The notes beneath the pieces are model-generated. The model worked only from the letters and a program-made list of their open reading frames with translations. It was not told the DNA's origin and did no database searches. 25,671 nt of DNA from a virus: positions 1 through 25,671 of the IMG/VR virus record IMGVR_UViG_3300037468_000531; one strand, written 5' to 3'. Below are positions 19,253-25,621 of this stretch, piece after piece. How positions within the stretch are numbered: position 1 is the first letter of the stretch; each line of letters starts with the position of its first letter. The translations under genes and the position numbers were made by a program.

Positions 19253-19303
19253 TTGAATTACCGTCTCATTAGTTTTGGGTTGTCTAGTCACGAAAGTTGG
19301 AAC

Positions 19304-19804
19304 CTATAACATACCCTGCGAGTAAATCGAACTTAAACATCTCTGCATTAGCCAGTCTTCATTGTGAAGGTCCAGCAAGGGAAATACATTACCGAATTCG
19401 GTTACATATACTTCATCATATCTACAATCAAACCAACTAATGGCCGCCAATGAATGGGTACTAATGATAAGATTGTATTCAGAGTCTTCGATTAACCTTT
19501 CCAGAGAGCTGAGGAAATGCCCAGTGTTCCCAGGGTCTAAACTTACACCGAAGTTATCCATATAAAACGTTCTACCTTTGAGTCTGCCGCAAGAAAAGTC
19601 ATCACACACCTTTGTCAAATGCTTGGTCTCTTCAGAGAAGAGAGCAGGTCTGAATGACCGTAATGTACTAAAATCCAGACTTTGATCTAGGAAAGTAGTC
19701 TCTTGGAGGCAAGAAGTTTTACCAGAGGTGTTGTAGCCAATTAGTAAGGAGAGCCCCTCGGGATTCCAACTTTTTAGGTTTAAAGGACCATTCATATTAG
19801 TCAC
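19304..19804 (-). CDS. compact OLD/ABC-type ATPase-like protein, 166 aa
   Basis: Walker A: LLIGYNTSGKTS (about residues 20-31). Walker B-like: TFYMDNFGVSLDPG, where the usual catalytic Asp-Glu is Asp-Asn. A switch histidine follows in NLIISTHSLAAISWFD. This order is typical of OLD/AAA_21-type ABC ATPases, but at 166 residues the usual long insertion with the signature motif is almost absent. It probably binds ATP; hydrolysis is doubtful. No nuclease domain is fused. GTG start 19804 overlaps the upstream TGA (GTGA); ATG 19795 is the alternative. Confidence 0.7.
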   Translation of the reverse strand: MTNMNGPLNLKSWNPEGLSLLIGYNTSGKTSCLQETTFLDQSLDFSTLRSFRPALFSEETKHLTKVCDDFSCGRLKGRTFYMDNFGVSLDPGNTGHFLSSLERLIEDSEYNLIISTHSLAAISWFDCRYDEVYVTEFGNVFPLLDLHNEDWLMQRCLSSIYSQGML

Positions 19805-20178
19805 CCTCCCATCCGTTCTGGGTTATCTATCCACGAAAGACGACCTTGAAGACTTTCCACCTTTGCTTCGGCAGCTTCCAGCTTCCGCTTAGCCCCGATA
19901 AGGTCCGAGTAAGTTTCAAACTCCCCCTGCATAAAACCACACACCTTGAGCATGTACTCAGCGGCGTCATAACGAGTTGCGAAGCCATTTAGGCCACCAA
20001 AAGGGCACCGTGTATGATACACTACCGGGTTCCATCCCCTGAAAGTGCCCTTAAATATCTTTCCGATAAATGTACCCCCTAAGTGAAAGTTCCAAACTGG
20101 TGAGTTATAGCTGGCTTTGCACTTTGTGAATTTCCAATCAAGAACTTTGCCGTCAACACAGCAAGAATACTTTCCCAT
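19801..20178 (-). CDS. hypothetical protein, 125 aa
   Basis: From ATG 20178: MGKYSCCVDGKVLDWKFTKC, with more Cys and aromatics (HLGGTFIGKIFKGTF; HTRCPFGGLNGFATRYDAAE). The C-terminal coiled coil is KRKLEAAEAKVESLQGRL. Possibly a small metal-binding beta domain plus coiled coil (inference). Coupled by a GTGA overlap to the ATPase-like gene, so the two may act together. Confidence 0.7.
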   Translation of the reverse strand: MGKYSCCVDGKVLDWKFTKCKASYNSPVWNFHLGGTFIGKIFKGTFRGWNPVVYHTRCPFGGLNGFATRYDAAEYMLKVCGFMQGEFETYSDLIGAKRKLEAAEAKVESLQGRLSWIDNPERMGG

Positions 20179-20180
20179 TT

Positions 20181-20393
20181 TCAACTTACAATGTATTGTG
20201 CGTACTTGCGTGTATCAAACAGGCGGCGCAACGCTTCAACTTGGTCTTCGCTATCGAGGGTCAGCTCTGTAATCGTGTCGCCTTTGGCAACGACAATTCT
20301 TAACCCCCCAGACGATAGGGATGCACGAGCAATACTACCATTTTTAGATGAGCCTAAATTGGCTTCAATCGTTAATTCTTTAAGTCTTTCCAT
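20181..20393 (-). CDS. hypothetical protein, 70 aa
   Basis: Beta-rich then helical: LKELTIEANLGSSKNGSIAR, SGGLRIVVAKGDTITEL and VEALRRLFDTRKYAQYI. Unrecognised. Two nt separate its stop from the next ATG. Confidence 0.7.
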   Translation of the reverse strand: MERLKELTIEANLGSSKNGSIARASLSSGGLRIVVAKGDTITELTLDSEDQVEALRRLFDTRKYAQYIVS

Positions 20394-20403
20394 AGTAAGA
20401 AGA

Positions 20404-20643
20404 TCAGTGGTAACCTACAACAACGTAGTCTTTCATGTGCGACTGGGGGACTTTCTTTGTGATACCATTGGCGTAAAACATGCGTTCGGCAACAAACCAG
20501 CTGCCTGTGAACATTCGTGGACTTGAACGGTAGATGCGGTACAGGTTTCCGTCTCGCGTGTTTCGAAAGACTGTCACCGTGACATCACGAGGATCTTGGC
20601 CGAACCCTTGCTGGGCCAGTTGATTTAACGTTACTTTTGACAT
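20404..20643 (-). CDS. hypothetical protein, 79 aa
   Basis: MSKVTLNQLAQQGFGQDPRD, then DGNLYRIYRSSPRMFTGSWF and a final DYVVVGYH. Probably a small alpha/beta protein; family not recognised. Confidence 0.7.
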   Translation of the reverse strand: MSKVTLNQLAQQGFGQDPRDVTVTVFRNTRDGNLYRIYRSSPRMFTGSWFVAERMFYANGITKKVPQSHMKDYVVVGYH

Positions 20644-20693
20644 TTTCGATTCGTGAGGGGGTTGGAGGTTGTGGGGCGGTGATTCCCATACAC

Positions 20694-21461
20694 TTATTGT
20701 AGCATTTCTACGGCGCAGTCATCCGCCCGAGCCACGACTGCTAGAATGTCTTGCCCATCCTCGAAGGGACAAACACCGTTGGCGTAAACGGAGATGAGAT
20801 TTAGACCAACACATGATTGTGGAGGTACCCCATAGACAACTTGCCAGAGGTCATCACCCCAGCTTATCTTATGAACGGTGATAATCTTGTTGTTGCGAAG
20901 AGTTAGGCGGTCCCCTGGCTTGACGACGTGGCCGTCAATGGTCAAGGGAGTGGCTGAGGTAGTCTTATTACACCCACTTTCTGTCCCTTCTGGAATCAAT
21001 GCTGCAACACGACGGAGCAAAGCAATCTGTTCAGGACTGATGCTTGAGCCTTCGTCATCTAAGACAATCGGCAGTATTCGGTTAAGTAGTGCCGCTCCTT
21101 CTCGCTTCAGGGCCAGCTTAGGGTCGGGCACCCAGTCGGGAGTATGCAACCAAGCATATCCGCGTTCAGCTGCGATTTCCCACCCCTGCAAAGACCACCA
21201 TACGCTACGGGTGCCGTCTGTTTTCGAACAATCGCTAAAATCGCCAAGAACTTGAACGTAACCTCCTTCATTTGCATCTTCTGCGGTTGGCGGTCTATCC
21301 AGGATACCGTCAGTCGGCATTTGGTATTTCAATGCTTCGGCTGCCTGGGTAGCACCCCACCGGGCCCAAAAGGTTGCGGATTGAATCCCATTGCCGTATG
21401 TTCTTACGACATAGTTAACAAAATTTTCGGAAGGAGTGATGCTGTTTGGATTAAATGCCAT
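20694..21461 (-). CDS. hypothetical multi-domain protein, 255 aa
   Basis: N-terminal helical region (FVNYVVRTYGNGIQSATFWA), then a middle segment with RSVWWSLQGW that recalls the RSVWW element of the GDYVLA proteins. A helical ISPEQIALLRRVAALIP stretch and a C-terminal beta region (DGHVVKPGDRLTLRNNKIIT) follow. Function unknown. Cassette promoter 10 lies upstream with a leader of about 49 nt; ATG preceded by AACAACC. Confidence 0.75.
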   Translation of the reverse strand: MAFNPNSITPSENFVNYVVRTYGNGIQSATFWARWGATQAAEALKYQMPTDGILDRPPTAEDANEGGYVQVLGDFSDCSKTDGTRSVWWSLQGWEIAAERGYAWLHTPDWVPDPKLALKREGAALLNRILPIVLDDEGSSISPEQIALLRRVAALIPEGTESGCNKTTSATPLTIDGHVVKPGDRLTLRNNKIITVHKISWGDDLWQVVYGVPPQSCVGLNLISVYANGVCPFEDGQDILAVVARADDCAVEMLQ

Positions 21462-21516
21462 GGTTGTTTCTTAAATAAGCAGAGGGTAGGCGAAGTTTCA
21501 GGTGGGCAACGAAGTA

Positions 21517-21545
21517 ACTATACCGCTTCTGGCCTGCGGAAACAA
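21517..21545 (-). promoter_or_regulatory. cassette promoter 10, with leader
   Basis: TTGTTT - 17 bp - TATAGT, then about 55 nt to ATG 21461. Spacer arms GTTTCCGC and CCAGAAGC pair imperfectly. Confidence 0.65.
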
Positions 21546-21552
21546 GCCGGAG

Positions 21553-21574
21553 AACCGTCCCAGGCGGGACGGTT
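21553..21574 (-). terminator. cassette 10 stem-loop
   Basis: AACCGTCCC/GGGACGGTT, a perfect 9-bp stem with loop AGGC. The same position in copy 12 has a different sequence but again a perfect stem, so pairing is conserved. Confidence 0.55.
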
Positions 21575-21640
21575 TACCGTCCCTCTCCTTAGAATTTAGA
21601 GTAGTGAAAGCTGTTTACAAGCAGCTGAGCTAAGACATCG

Positions 21641-21663
21641 CTAGCCCCGGATTACCCGAGGCT
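21641..21663 (-). terminator. hairpin after 21684-22112
   Basis: On the minus strand AGCCTCGG/CCGGGGCT pairs fully, with one G-U, around a 5-nt loop; the plus strand has a mismatch there. This favours a role in minus-strand RNA, 20 nt after the stop. Positions 21,591-21,640 show nothing else. Confidence 0.45.
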
Positions 21664-21683
21664 TAACCTCTCAGAAACCTAAG

Positions 21684-22112
21684 TCAAAACTCAAGGTTCT
21701 CTTCAACCCACTCTTTCCTGTTGATATAAACTTCATCGTTTACACCGATTGCAATGAAGTCAGGGTAAGACACTTTCTCATCACCTTCGAGTGTTTTAAG
21801 AATGATGGAAACATCTTGAGGCACTGGCACCACTTTGGCTAAAGCTTTACGTCGATAGATCCCTGAACTTGTTTCAGTTTCTTCCCAGCTTTTCGGGAAG
21901 ATATCAATCTTGCACGGGTACGGTTCTGAGCCGTCAACCGGTACTAAAACGTAGTCTACTCCTTCGGATGCTGTCAGGTCACCGTAAGAGCGAGAAAAGG
22001 TTTCAACACCTTCAGTTTCTCGAATAGTTACCAAGGTTTTACGACGAGCAATCAAGGGTGGCCCGAACTCAGATTGAACCTCTGTGCCGGACGAGAAAGT
22101 TAGGTTTTTCAT
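21684..22112 (-). CDS. conserved phage hypothetical protein, 142 aa
   Basis: Begins MKNLTFSSGTEVQSEFGPPL; the central VDYVLVPVDGSEPYPCKIDI and FPKSWEE recall a common phage protein type with a (G/E)xYPCKxDIF motif. The end has NDEVYINRKEWVEENLEF. Function unknown. Lies just downstream of tRNA-Cys and is probably cotranscribed from the tRNA-Cys promoter. Confidence 0.75.
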   Translation of the reverse strand: MKNLTFSSGTEVQSEFGPPLIARRKTLVTIRETEGVETFSRSYGDLTASEGVDYVLVPVDGSEPYPCKIDIFPKSWEETETSSGIYRRKALAKVVPVPQDVSIILKTLEGDEKVSYPDFIAIGVNDEVYINRKEWVEENLEF

Positions 22113-22144
22113 TGGTTTTGTTTGAAGTTGTTTTCTGTTAGAAA

Positions 22145-22217
22145 AGTTCCAGGCCGGATTCGAACCGGCGATATGGGCTTTGCAGGCCCACGCCTTAGAC
22201 CACTTGGCGACTGGAAC
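22145..22217 (-). tRNA. tRNA-Cys(GCA)
   Basis: Acceptor GTTCCAG/CTGGAAC, anticodon stem TGGGC/GCCCA, loop CTGCAAA (anticodon GCA, codon TGC), T-stem GCCGG/CCGGC with loop TTCGAAT. No encoded CCA. Confidence 0.92.
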
Positions 22218-22227
22218 GCTCGACCCT

Positions 22228-22255
22228 ATTATAGGGTGCCCAATGGGCGAGTAAA
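22228..22255 (-). promoter_or_regulatory. promoter of tRNA-Cys
   Basis: TTTACT - 16 bp - TATAAT, 10 nt before the tRNA 5' end. The -10 is the consensus hexamer and lies in the palindrome ACCCTATAATAGGGT. It differs from the cassette promoters. Confidence 0.7.
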
Positions 22256-22393
22256 CTAGTTAGAACCGGACGGTGTTGAAGACATTCTGTACCCGTCCAG
22301 GAAGTGTTCGAGAGACGAGTTTCCAGAGGAAACTGCTTCAAAGATCTCAGTGGCTGTGGGATAGCCCACAAACAGTTCGTCGAAGGTTTTCAT
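22256..22393 (-). CDS. hypothetical protein, 45 aa
   Basis: Begins MKTFDELFVGYPTATEIFEA, ends RMSSTPSGSN. The G-poor start context CAACAACC-ATG is the one common in this window. Its TAG is next to the -35 of the tRNA-Cys promoter. Family unknown. Confidence 0.6.
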   Translation of the reverse strand: MKTFDELFVGYPTATEIFEAVSSGNSSLEHFLDGYRMSSTPSGSN

Positions 22394-22403
22394 GGTTGTT
22401 GAT

Positions 22404-22538
22404 TCAGGGAGCTGGTCTTGTATTGAAGTCTAAGTGCTTTTCTGGCAAACTTTTCCAAATTTGCTTGGCGACTTTCGTAGGAAAGTCTCTCATCTCTCGG
22501 AGGTATCGGCTCTGATTTCGACTTACTGGTTTTGCCAT
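22404..22538 (-). CDS. small basic protein, 44 aa
   Basis: MAKPVSRNQSRYLREMRDFP, then KVAKQIWKSLPEKHLDF. Strongly basic, helical, possibly nucleic-acid binding (inference). Follows the gene 22548-22766 by 9 nt with GGAAAG before the ATG, and precedes 22256-22393 by 10 nt. Confidence 0.6.
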   Translation of the reverse strand: MAKPVSRNQSRYLREMRDFPTKVAKQIWKSLPEKHLDFNTRPAP

Positions 22539-22547
22539 AGCTTTCCG

Positions 22548-22766
22548 TCAAACTTCAGAATTTGCACGAATAATGCTAAGAAACCTATCACGAAACTGAT
22601 CCGCCTGCCGAATCACGTCATTGCTCTGAAACGGATCTTCAATGTCGTACTGAGTCATTTCCAGCGCGAAGATTACATCCTCCATCAGATTCTTAAGGGA
22701 ATCAATCTCCTTCAGGGCACGGTTCATTTCCACACCCTGGAGAACAAAAGCTTCGGTATTTATCAT
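22548..22766 (-). CDS. hypothetical helical protein, 72 aa
   Basis: Helical throughout: MNRALKEIDSLKNLMEDVIF, then YDIEDPFQSNDVIRQADQFR. The start could be ATG 22766 (MINTEAF..., preceded by ACAAAACC) or an internal ATG at residue 14; the first fits the local start context. Family unknown. Confidence 0.7.
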   Translation of the reverse strand: MINTEAFVLQGVEMNRALKEIDSLKNLMEDVIFALEMTQYDIEDPFQSNDVIRQADQFRDRFLSIIRANSEV

Positions 22767-22797
22767 GGTTTTGTAAGCGAAGGAACTTGTGTTGAGA

Positions 22798-22959
22798 TCA
22801 GTTAAGCAATTGCTCTATTTGTGCAAGAGTTGATTCCGTGAAACCCGCTATGTAGGCGTAGGTCTGAAAAGATTCCATTGGGCCGGAAAGTGCTTTGGAT
22901 CGGGCTTCTTTTTCCCCTTGAAGGATTTCAAGGATTTGTTGCTTGAGGTTGTCTTCCAT
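22798..22959 (-). CDS. hypothetical helical protein, 53 aa, leaderless start
   Basis: From ATG 22959: MEDNLKQQILEILQGEKEAR, then FQTYAYIAGFTESTLAQIEQ. Small, two-helix appearance; unrecognised. Start defined by cassette promoter 11 (-10 TATAGT ends 6 nt before the ATG). Translations extending upstream run through the cassette and are rejected. Confidence 0.7.
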   Translation of the reverse strand: MEDNLKQQILEILQGEKEARSKALSGPMESFQTYAYIAGFTESTLAQIEQLLN

Positions 22960-22965
22960 ACACAT

Positions 22966-22994
22966 ACTATACCGTTTCTGCGGAGCAGAAACAA
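22966..22994 (-). promoter_or_regulatory. cassette promoter 11
   Basis: TTGTTT - 17 bp - TATAGT, 6 nt, ATG of 22798-22959. Spacer inverted repeat GTTTCTGC-TCC-GCAGAAAC: same arms as copy 1, different loop. Confidence 0.75.
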
Positions 22995-23000
22995 GGGTGC

Positions 23001-23019
23001 GAACCGAACGGGTCGGTTC
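23001..23019 (-). terminator. cassette 11 stem-loop
   Basis: GAACCGA/TCGGTTC, 7-bp stem, 5-nt loop, 14 nt after the stop of 23033-23128. Confidence 0.5.
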
Positions 23020-23032
23020 GGGTAACCGCCCC

Positions 23033-23128
23033 TCACTCGTTTGTAAACCTTTCCTTCGCTTCTTTGAGTTCCTCTGCACTGAAGGCTTTCAAGGATTCTT
23101 CTAGCTTTGATATATAAATCTCTTTCAT
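23033..23128 (-). CDS. microprotein, 31 aa
   Basis: MKEIYISKLEESLKAFSAEE then LKEAKERFTNE: a single charged helix. The ATG is 4 nt after the stop of the membrane-protein gene (TGA TACT ATG) and the stop is just before cassette 11, so it fits the operon. Family unknown. Confidence 0.6.
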   Translation of the reverse strand: MKEIYISKLEESLKAFSAEELKEAKERFTNE

Positions 23129-23132
23129 AGTA

Positions 23133-23498
23133 TCAAAGTTGAGAGAAAATCAGCGCCAAGTAGCAAAATTGATGAAGGAGTTGATCTAGGCCAATCAACA
23201 CCCAGAAGGCTTTGTCATTGGTGGATAGCCCAAGTTTCCGGGCAATGTTTTGTTTTGACCAGTCGATGTGGTAGTGGAGGAATCCGTCGATGAGACCGTA
23301 AACTAGAGCCACCCCCGGTAGAAATGGTAGGGTAACCAGCACTGTTGCCAATGCGTGTTTCACTGAGTGTTGGATTCCAATCGGGTGGAAGTAAGTGCCC
23401 TTGTGCTTCACTTCGTCATCAGTTTGCAGACACCAGTCTACTATAAAGTGTTTAACTAGCAGCAAGGACAACAAACCCAGAACTTGACTTGAGTTCAT
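23133..23498 (-). CDS. DUF3307-type membrane protein, 121 aa
   Basis: From ATG 23498: SSQVLGLLSLLLVKHFIVDW, CLQTDDEVKHKG, FHPIGIQHSVKHALAT, then hydrophobic segments, DGFLHYHIDWSK and a final DQLLHQFCYLALIF. The HFxxDxxLQTDxxVxxKG start with repeated membrane-embedded histidines matches the DUF3307 family, seen in bacteria and phages, function unknown. About four membrane segments. The frame is open further upstream but that part overlaps tRNA-Thr(GGU). Confidence 0.78.
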   Translation of the reverse strand: MNSSQVLGLLSLLLVKHFIVDWCLQTDDEVKHKGTYFHPIGIQHSVKHALATVLVTLPFLPGVALVYGLIDGFLHYHIDWSKQNIARKLGLSTNDKAFWVLIGLDQLLHQFCYLALIFSQL

Positions 23499-23520
23499 AT
23501 GACTGTTTTTCTGAAGGAAA

Positions 23521-23592
23521 AGCCCCCAGCGAGAATTGAACTCGCGTCTCCTCCTTACCAAAGAGGCACTCTACCACTGAGCTATGGGGGGC
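23521..23592 (-). tRNA. tRNA-Thr(GGU), acceptor with an extra C
   Basis: Anticodon stem CCTCT/GGAGG, loop TTGGTAA (anticodon GGT, codon ACC), T-stem GCGAG/CTCGC. The 3' acceptor strand TGGGGGC pairs with GCCCCCA, but the 5' strand has six C (GCCCCCCA), one base more than the canonical form before TA-GCTC. The extra C (plus-strand G run 23586-23591) must bulge or is a homopolymer error. Confidence 0.8.
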
Positions 23593-23618
23593 TTGCCGAG
23601 GGTGTTAAGACCTTGGGA

Positions 23619-23690
23619 CAGGTATGGTAGGGATCGAACCTACGCTGGGCTCATTAACAGTGAGCTACCTTACCACTTGGCTACATGCCT
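23619..23690 (-). tRNA. tRNA-Asn(GUU)
   Basis: Acceptor AGGCATG/CATACCT with one C-A mismatch at pair 4-69, anticodon stem GCTCA/TGAGC, loop CTGTTAA (anticodon GTT, codon AAC), T-stem GTAGG/CCTAC. Probably functional, somewhat diverged. Confidence 0.8.
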
Positions 23691-23729
23691 AAGATATGAA
23701 GGCGCGACCCCTTCTAGGTCAGGGCCAAA

Positions 23730-23801
<72 letters not shown>

Positions 23802-23835
23802 GACAAGGGGGGGCAACGTTGATTGCCCGCGTATT

Positions 23836-24036
23836 TCAGTCCAGGAGGACAAAAACGGAGTTTTGAATCACATTCAGCCCGAAATATACAGGACCATCCT
23901 TAGTTACACAAGTGTAGTACTTGAGATCTTCCATGTTAGTAGTCAACATCTGATTGAGTCTTTGCCTTTCAGAATCTGTGAAGGGTTGCTCCACAGAGAT
24001 GAAAGTTCCAAGAGGGGTGATTGCTTTGATTTTCAT
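23836..24036 (-). CDS. conserved phage hypothetical protein, 66 aa
   Basis: MKIKAITPLGTFISVEQPFT, RQRLNQMLTTNMEDLKYYT, then TKDGPVYFGLNVIQNSVFVL. Beta-alpha-beta layout of a small protein type I associate with phages, function unknown. ATG preceded by AAACAACC, the local non-Shine-Dalgarno context. Upstream of the Val, Asn and Thr tRNAs. Confidence 0.75.
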   Translation of the reverse strand: MKIKAITPLGTFISVEQPFTDSERQRLNQMLTTNMEDLKYYTCVTKDGPVYFGLNVIQNSVFVLLD

Positions 24037-24110
24037 GGTTGTTTGAATCTAAGATTGTATTTCACTCCGCTAAGGCCAGAACCAACGGAGCCGCTCTTTG
24101 CCCCTGGCGT

Positions 24111-24419
24111 TCAGATTTCGTTCTCGTCATGATCTACGACGTAAAGGTCGTAAATGCCTTCTTCATCGAAGAGTGCTACAGCTTTTGCATATTCTCCCTC
24201 AGGTGAATTTTCAGTATAGCGATAAAACTCACGAACAAGACGGCCTGTTTCTTCTTCTACCCAATCGTCTGAAGAGTTGACAAGATTGTCGTAACTTTCT
24301 ACAAATTGCCCAGAAAACAACGCTTCTTGAGTGATTTTCTTGACTCGCTCAGCAGGAATAATTTCGTAGCCTCGCTCTAGGAGATAAGCTTCGGCCATTT
24401 CTTTGGGGTTGTTTTCCAT
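24111..24419 (-). CDS. hypothetical acidic protein, 102 aa, leaderless start
   Basis: MENNPKEMAEAYLLERGYEI, then helical VKKITQEALFSGQFVESYD, LVREFYRYTEN and an acidic end VVDHDENEI. Unrecognised. Start defined by cassette promoter 12 (-10 TATAGT ends 6 nt before ATG 24419). Confidence 0.75.
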   Translation of the reverse strand: MENNPKEMAEAYLLERGYEIIPAERVKKITQEALFSGQFVESYDNLVNSSDDWVEEETGRLVREFYRYTENSPEGEYAKAVALFDEEGIYDLYVVDHDENEI

Positions 24420-24425
24420 GTAACT

Positions 24426-24454
24426 ACTATAGCGTTTCTGCGGTGCCGAAACAA
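24426..24454 (-). promoter_or_regulatory. cassette promoter 12
   Basis: TTGTTT - 17 bp - TATAGT, 6 nt, ATG of 24111-24419. Spacer arms GTTTCGGC/GCAGAAAC with one mismatch. Confidence 0.75.
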
Positions 24455-24460
24455 GCCGGA

Positions 24461-24479
24461 GAACCGCCCCAGGCGGTTC
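24461..24479 (-). terminator. cassette 12 stem-loop
   Basis: GAACCGCC-CCA-GGCGGTTC, a perfect 8-bp stem. Confidence 0.55.
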
Positions 24480-24489
24480 GGTTTACCGC

Positions 24490-24633
24490 CCCCCTCTGAG
24501 AGGGGCCTAGAAGCCCCTGTAGGGCACCCTGTCATCGGGAGGTAGGAGGCTCCAGGCCTGTGACAAAAGCCTGAGAGAACTCCGTTCAGGGTGCGCTCTC
24601 GTGCTTCACATACTGGCCCGGTAGCCGTCTTAG
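24490..24633 (-). ncRNA. candidate structured RNA
   Basis: No gene fits between the methyltransferase-like gene and cassette 12. The stretch is GC-rich and can fold: an 8-bp perfect long-range stem GCACCCTG (24524-24531) with CAGGGTGC (24587-24594) encloses 55 nt containing AGGC/GCCT stems, followed by GGGGC/GCCCC and CCCCTCT/AGAGGGG hairpins (about 24490-24520). It could be a 3' UTR structure, multi-hairpin terminator or small RNA. Confidence 0.35.
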
Positions 24634-25203
24634 TTAGTGGCCGGTGCAGAAAACCCCATAGTAAGCTCTACCGTAACAACCGGATTGAGCCAGAGTAGTA
24701 ACACAGCCTGGCTGTCCTATCCACCTATTAAGGGCGTCTTCGGTGATTTCTTGGGGGTGGCCTTCATGAGCAGGAATGTCGATCCACTCGAAAATTCGGA
24801 AAACTGGTGCGGCTCTCAGGGCATTCTGAATGATTTTGGCAGGGTCCACAGTGTGCTGCAGGCAATTATACATCCAAACTTCATCCCACCCTTCCTCTTC
24901 AATGTCCTCACCCAGTGAAACTGAGACCGAGATGTTTTTACTTGCGTACCGATCAACGGTCCATTGGGGGTAAGCGATCGGATCTACGATTTTGCCCTCA
25001 AGTAGGTTTGTGGTCTTTAGTAGAATACTGCTAGGACCCCCACCAATGTCCAGGATTTTCTTACTCTCCACATCAAAACTATAGTGAGTCTGACACAACC
25101 CCATCAATCGCCCGTAGACGAATTGCTTCTGTTCTTCGTCGAATGTGTTGCAGCAGTCTCCCCAGAAAGCTTTTTCAAAGTCGTATTTGTCGTTATGGTT
25201 CAT
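24634..25203 (-). CDS. SAM-dependent methyltransferase-like phage protein, 189 aa
   Basis: After an N-terminal DKYDFEKAFWGDCCNTF comes a class I motif: KKILDIGGGPSSILLK (about residues 48-63; glycine-rich SAM loop), an acidic residue in GKIVDPIAYPQWTVDRY and a post-loop WDEVWMYNCLQHTVDP (motif IV position). FEWIDIPAHEGHPQEIT and CYGRAYYGVF complete it. The sequence type occurs in several phages as a methyltransferase-domain protein; substrate unknown, possibly a small molecule or sugar. The gene follows the initiator-like tRNAs. Confidence 0.8.
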   Translation of the reverse strand: MNHNDKYDFEKAFWGDCCNTFDEEQKQFVYGRLMGLCQTHYSFDVESKKILDIGGGPSSILLKTTNLLEGKIVDPIAYPQWTVDRYASKNISVSVSLGEDIEEEGWDEVWMYNCLQHTVDPAKIIQNALRAAPVFRIFEWIDIPAHEGHPQEITEDALNRWIGQPGCVTTLAQSGCYGRAYYGVFCTGH

Positions 25204-25241
25204 TTTAGTTGGGGATTACAGAAGTCTGCACTAGCAAAACA

Positions 25242-25319
25242 TGGCGGAGGTAGGAATTGAACCGTTTGAGACGACCTCCAGGGTATGAACCTGGCGAGCT
25301 ACCACTGCTCTACTCCGCA
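25242..25319 (-). tRNA. initiator-like tRNA-Met(CAU), aberrant T-arm
   Basis: The 5' half GCGGAGTAGAGCAGTGGTAG with unpaired 1-72 (T against C) and anticodon loop TTCATAC on CCAGG/CCTGG is initiator-like. The segment between anticodon stem and T-loop is about 6 nt too long, and the T-stem (AACGG against CCTAC) does not pair well. Possibly a degenerate copy or a non-standard tRNA. Confidence 0.6.
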
Positions 25320-25326
25320 TTATAGA

Positions 25327-25346
25327 CCCTGGATTGATTTCCAGGG
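25327..25346. terminator. CCCTGG/CCAGGG hairpin
   Basis: 6-bp stem with an 8-nt loop just 5' of the first initiator-like tRNA, next to A6T6 (25347-25358). The remaining gap to 25447 holds a 9-bp inverted repeat AAGATGGTT/AACCATCTT and no gene. Confidence 0.4.
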
Positions 25347-25447
25347 AAAAAATTTTTTATAACTTTGAGGTTATCAAGATGGTTGGTTTTCTATAACAAA
25401 GAAAGGTTTTGATTGCTGAACCATCTTCGTTTTGCGCCAGCAAAACA

Positions 25448-25519
25448 TGGCGGAAGCTGGATTTGCACCAGCGATCTTCAGGGTATGAGCCTGACGAAAT
25501 TCTACTTCTCTACTCCGCG
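25448..25519 (-). tRNA. initiator-like tRNA-Met(CAU), altered T-loop
   Basis: Acceptor CGCGGAG/TTCCGCC leaves 1-72 unpaired (C-C), as expected for an initiator. Anticodon stem TCAGG/CCTGA with loop CTCATAC (bacterial initiators have CTCATAA), T-stem GCTGG/CCAGC but T-loop TGCAAAT, lacking the universal TTC. The 3' flank GCCATGTTTTGC equals that of the tRNA at 25242-25319, so the pair arose by duplication. Confidence 0.65.
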
Positions 25520-25547
25520 TTATTGTACCGTGTTTTAATGACGGTAA

Positions 25548-25621
25548 TCGGGATGACAGGATTCGGACCTGCGACCTCTCGCTCCCAAAGCGAAGGCTCT
25601 ACCAAACTGAGCTACATCCCG
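25548..25621 (-). tRNA. tRNA-Pro(UGG)
   Basis: Acceptor CGGGATG/CATCCCG, anticodon stem TTCGC/GCGAG (some wobble), loop TTTGGGA (anticodon TGG, codon CCA), T-loop TCCGAAT on GCAGG/CCTGT. No encoded CCA. After it, 25622-25671 shows no feature. Confidence 0.88.

Noticed and set aside
20878-21599. Plus-strand open frames antisense to the 255-aa gene
   Set aside because: Low-complexity, basic/Ser-rich translation typical of antisense frames; the minus-strand protein is coherent and has a promoter.
21597-21640. tRNA-like stretch containing AGCTGAGCTAAGAC
   Set aside because: It resembles a D-arm on the minus strand, but no anticodon arm, T-arm or acceptor stem can be formed.
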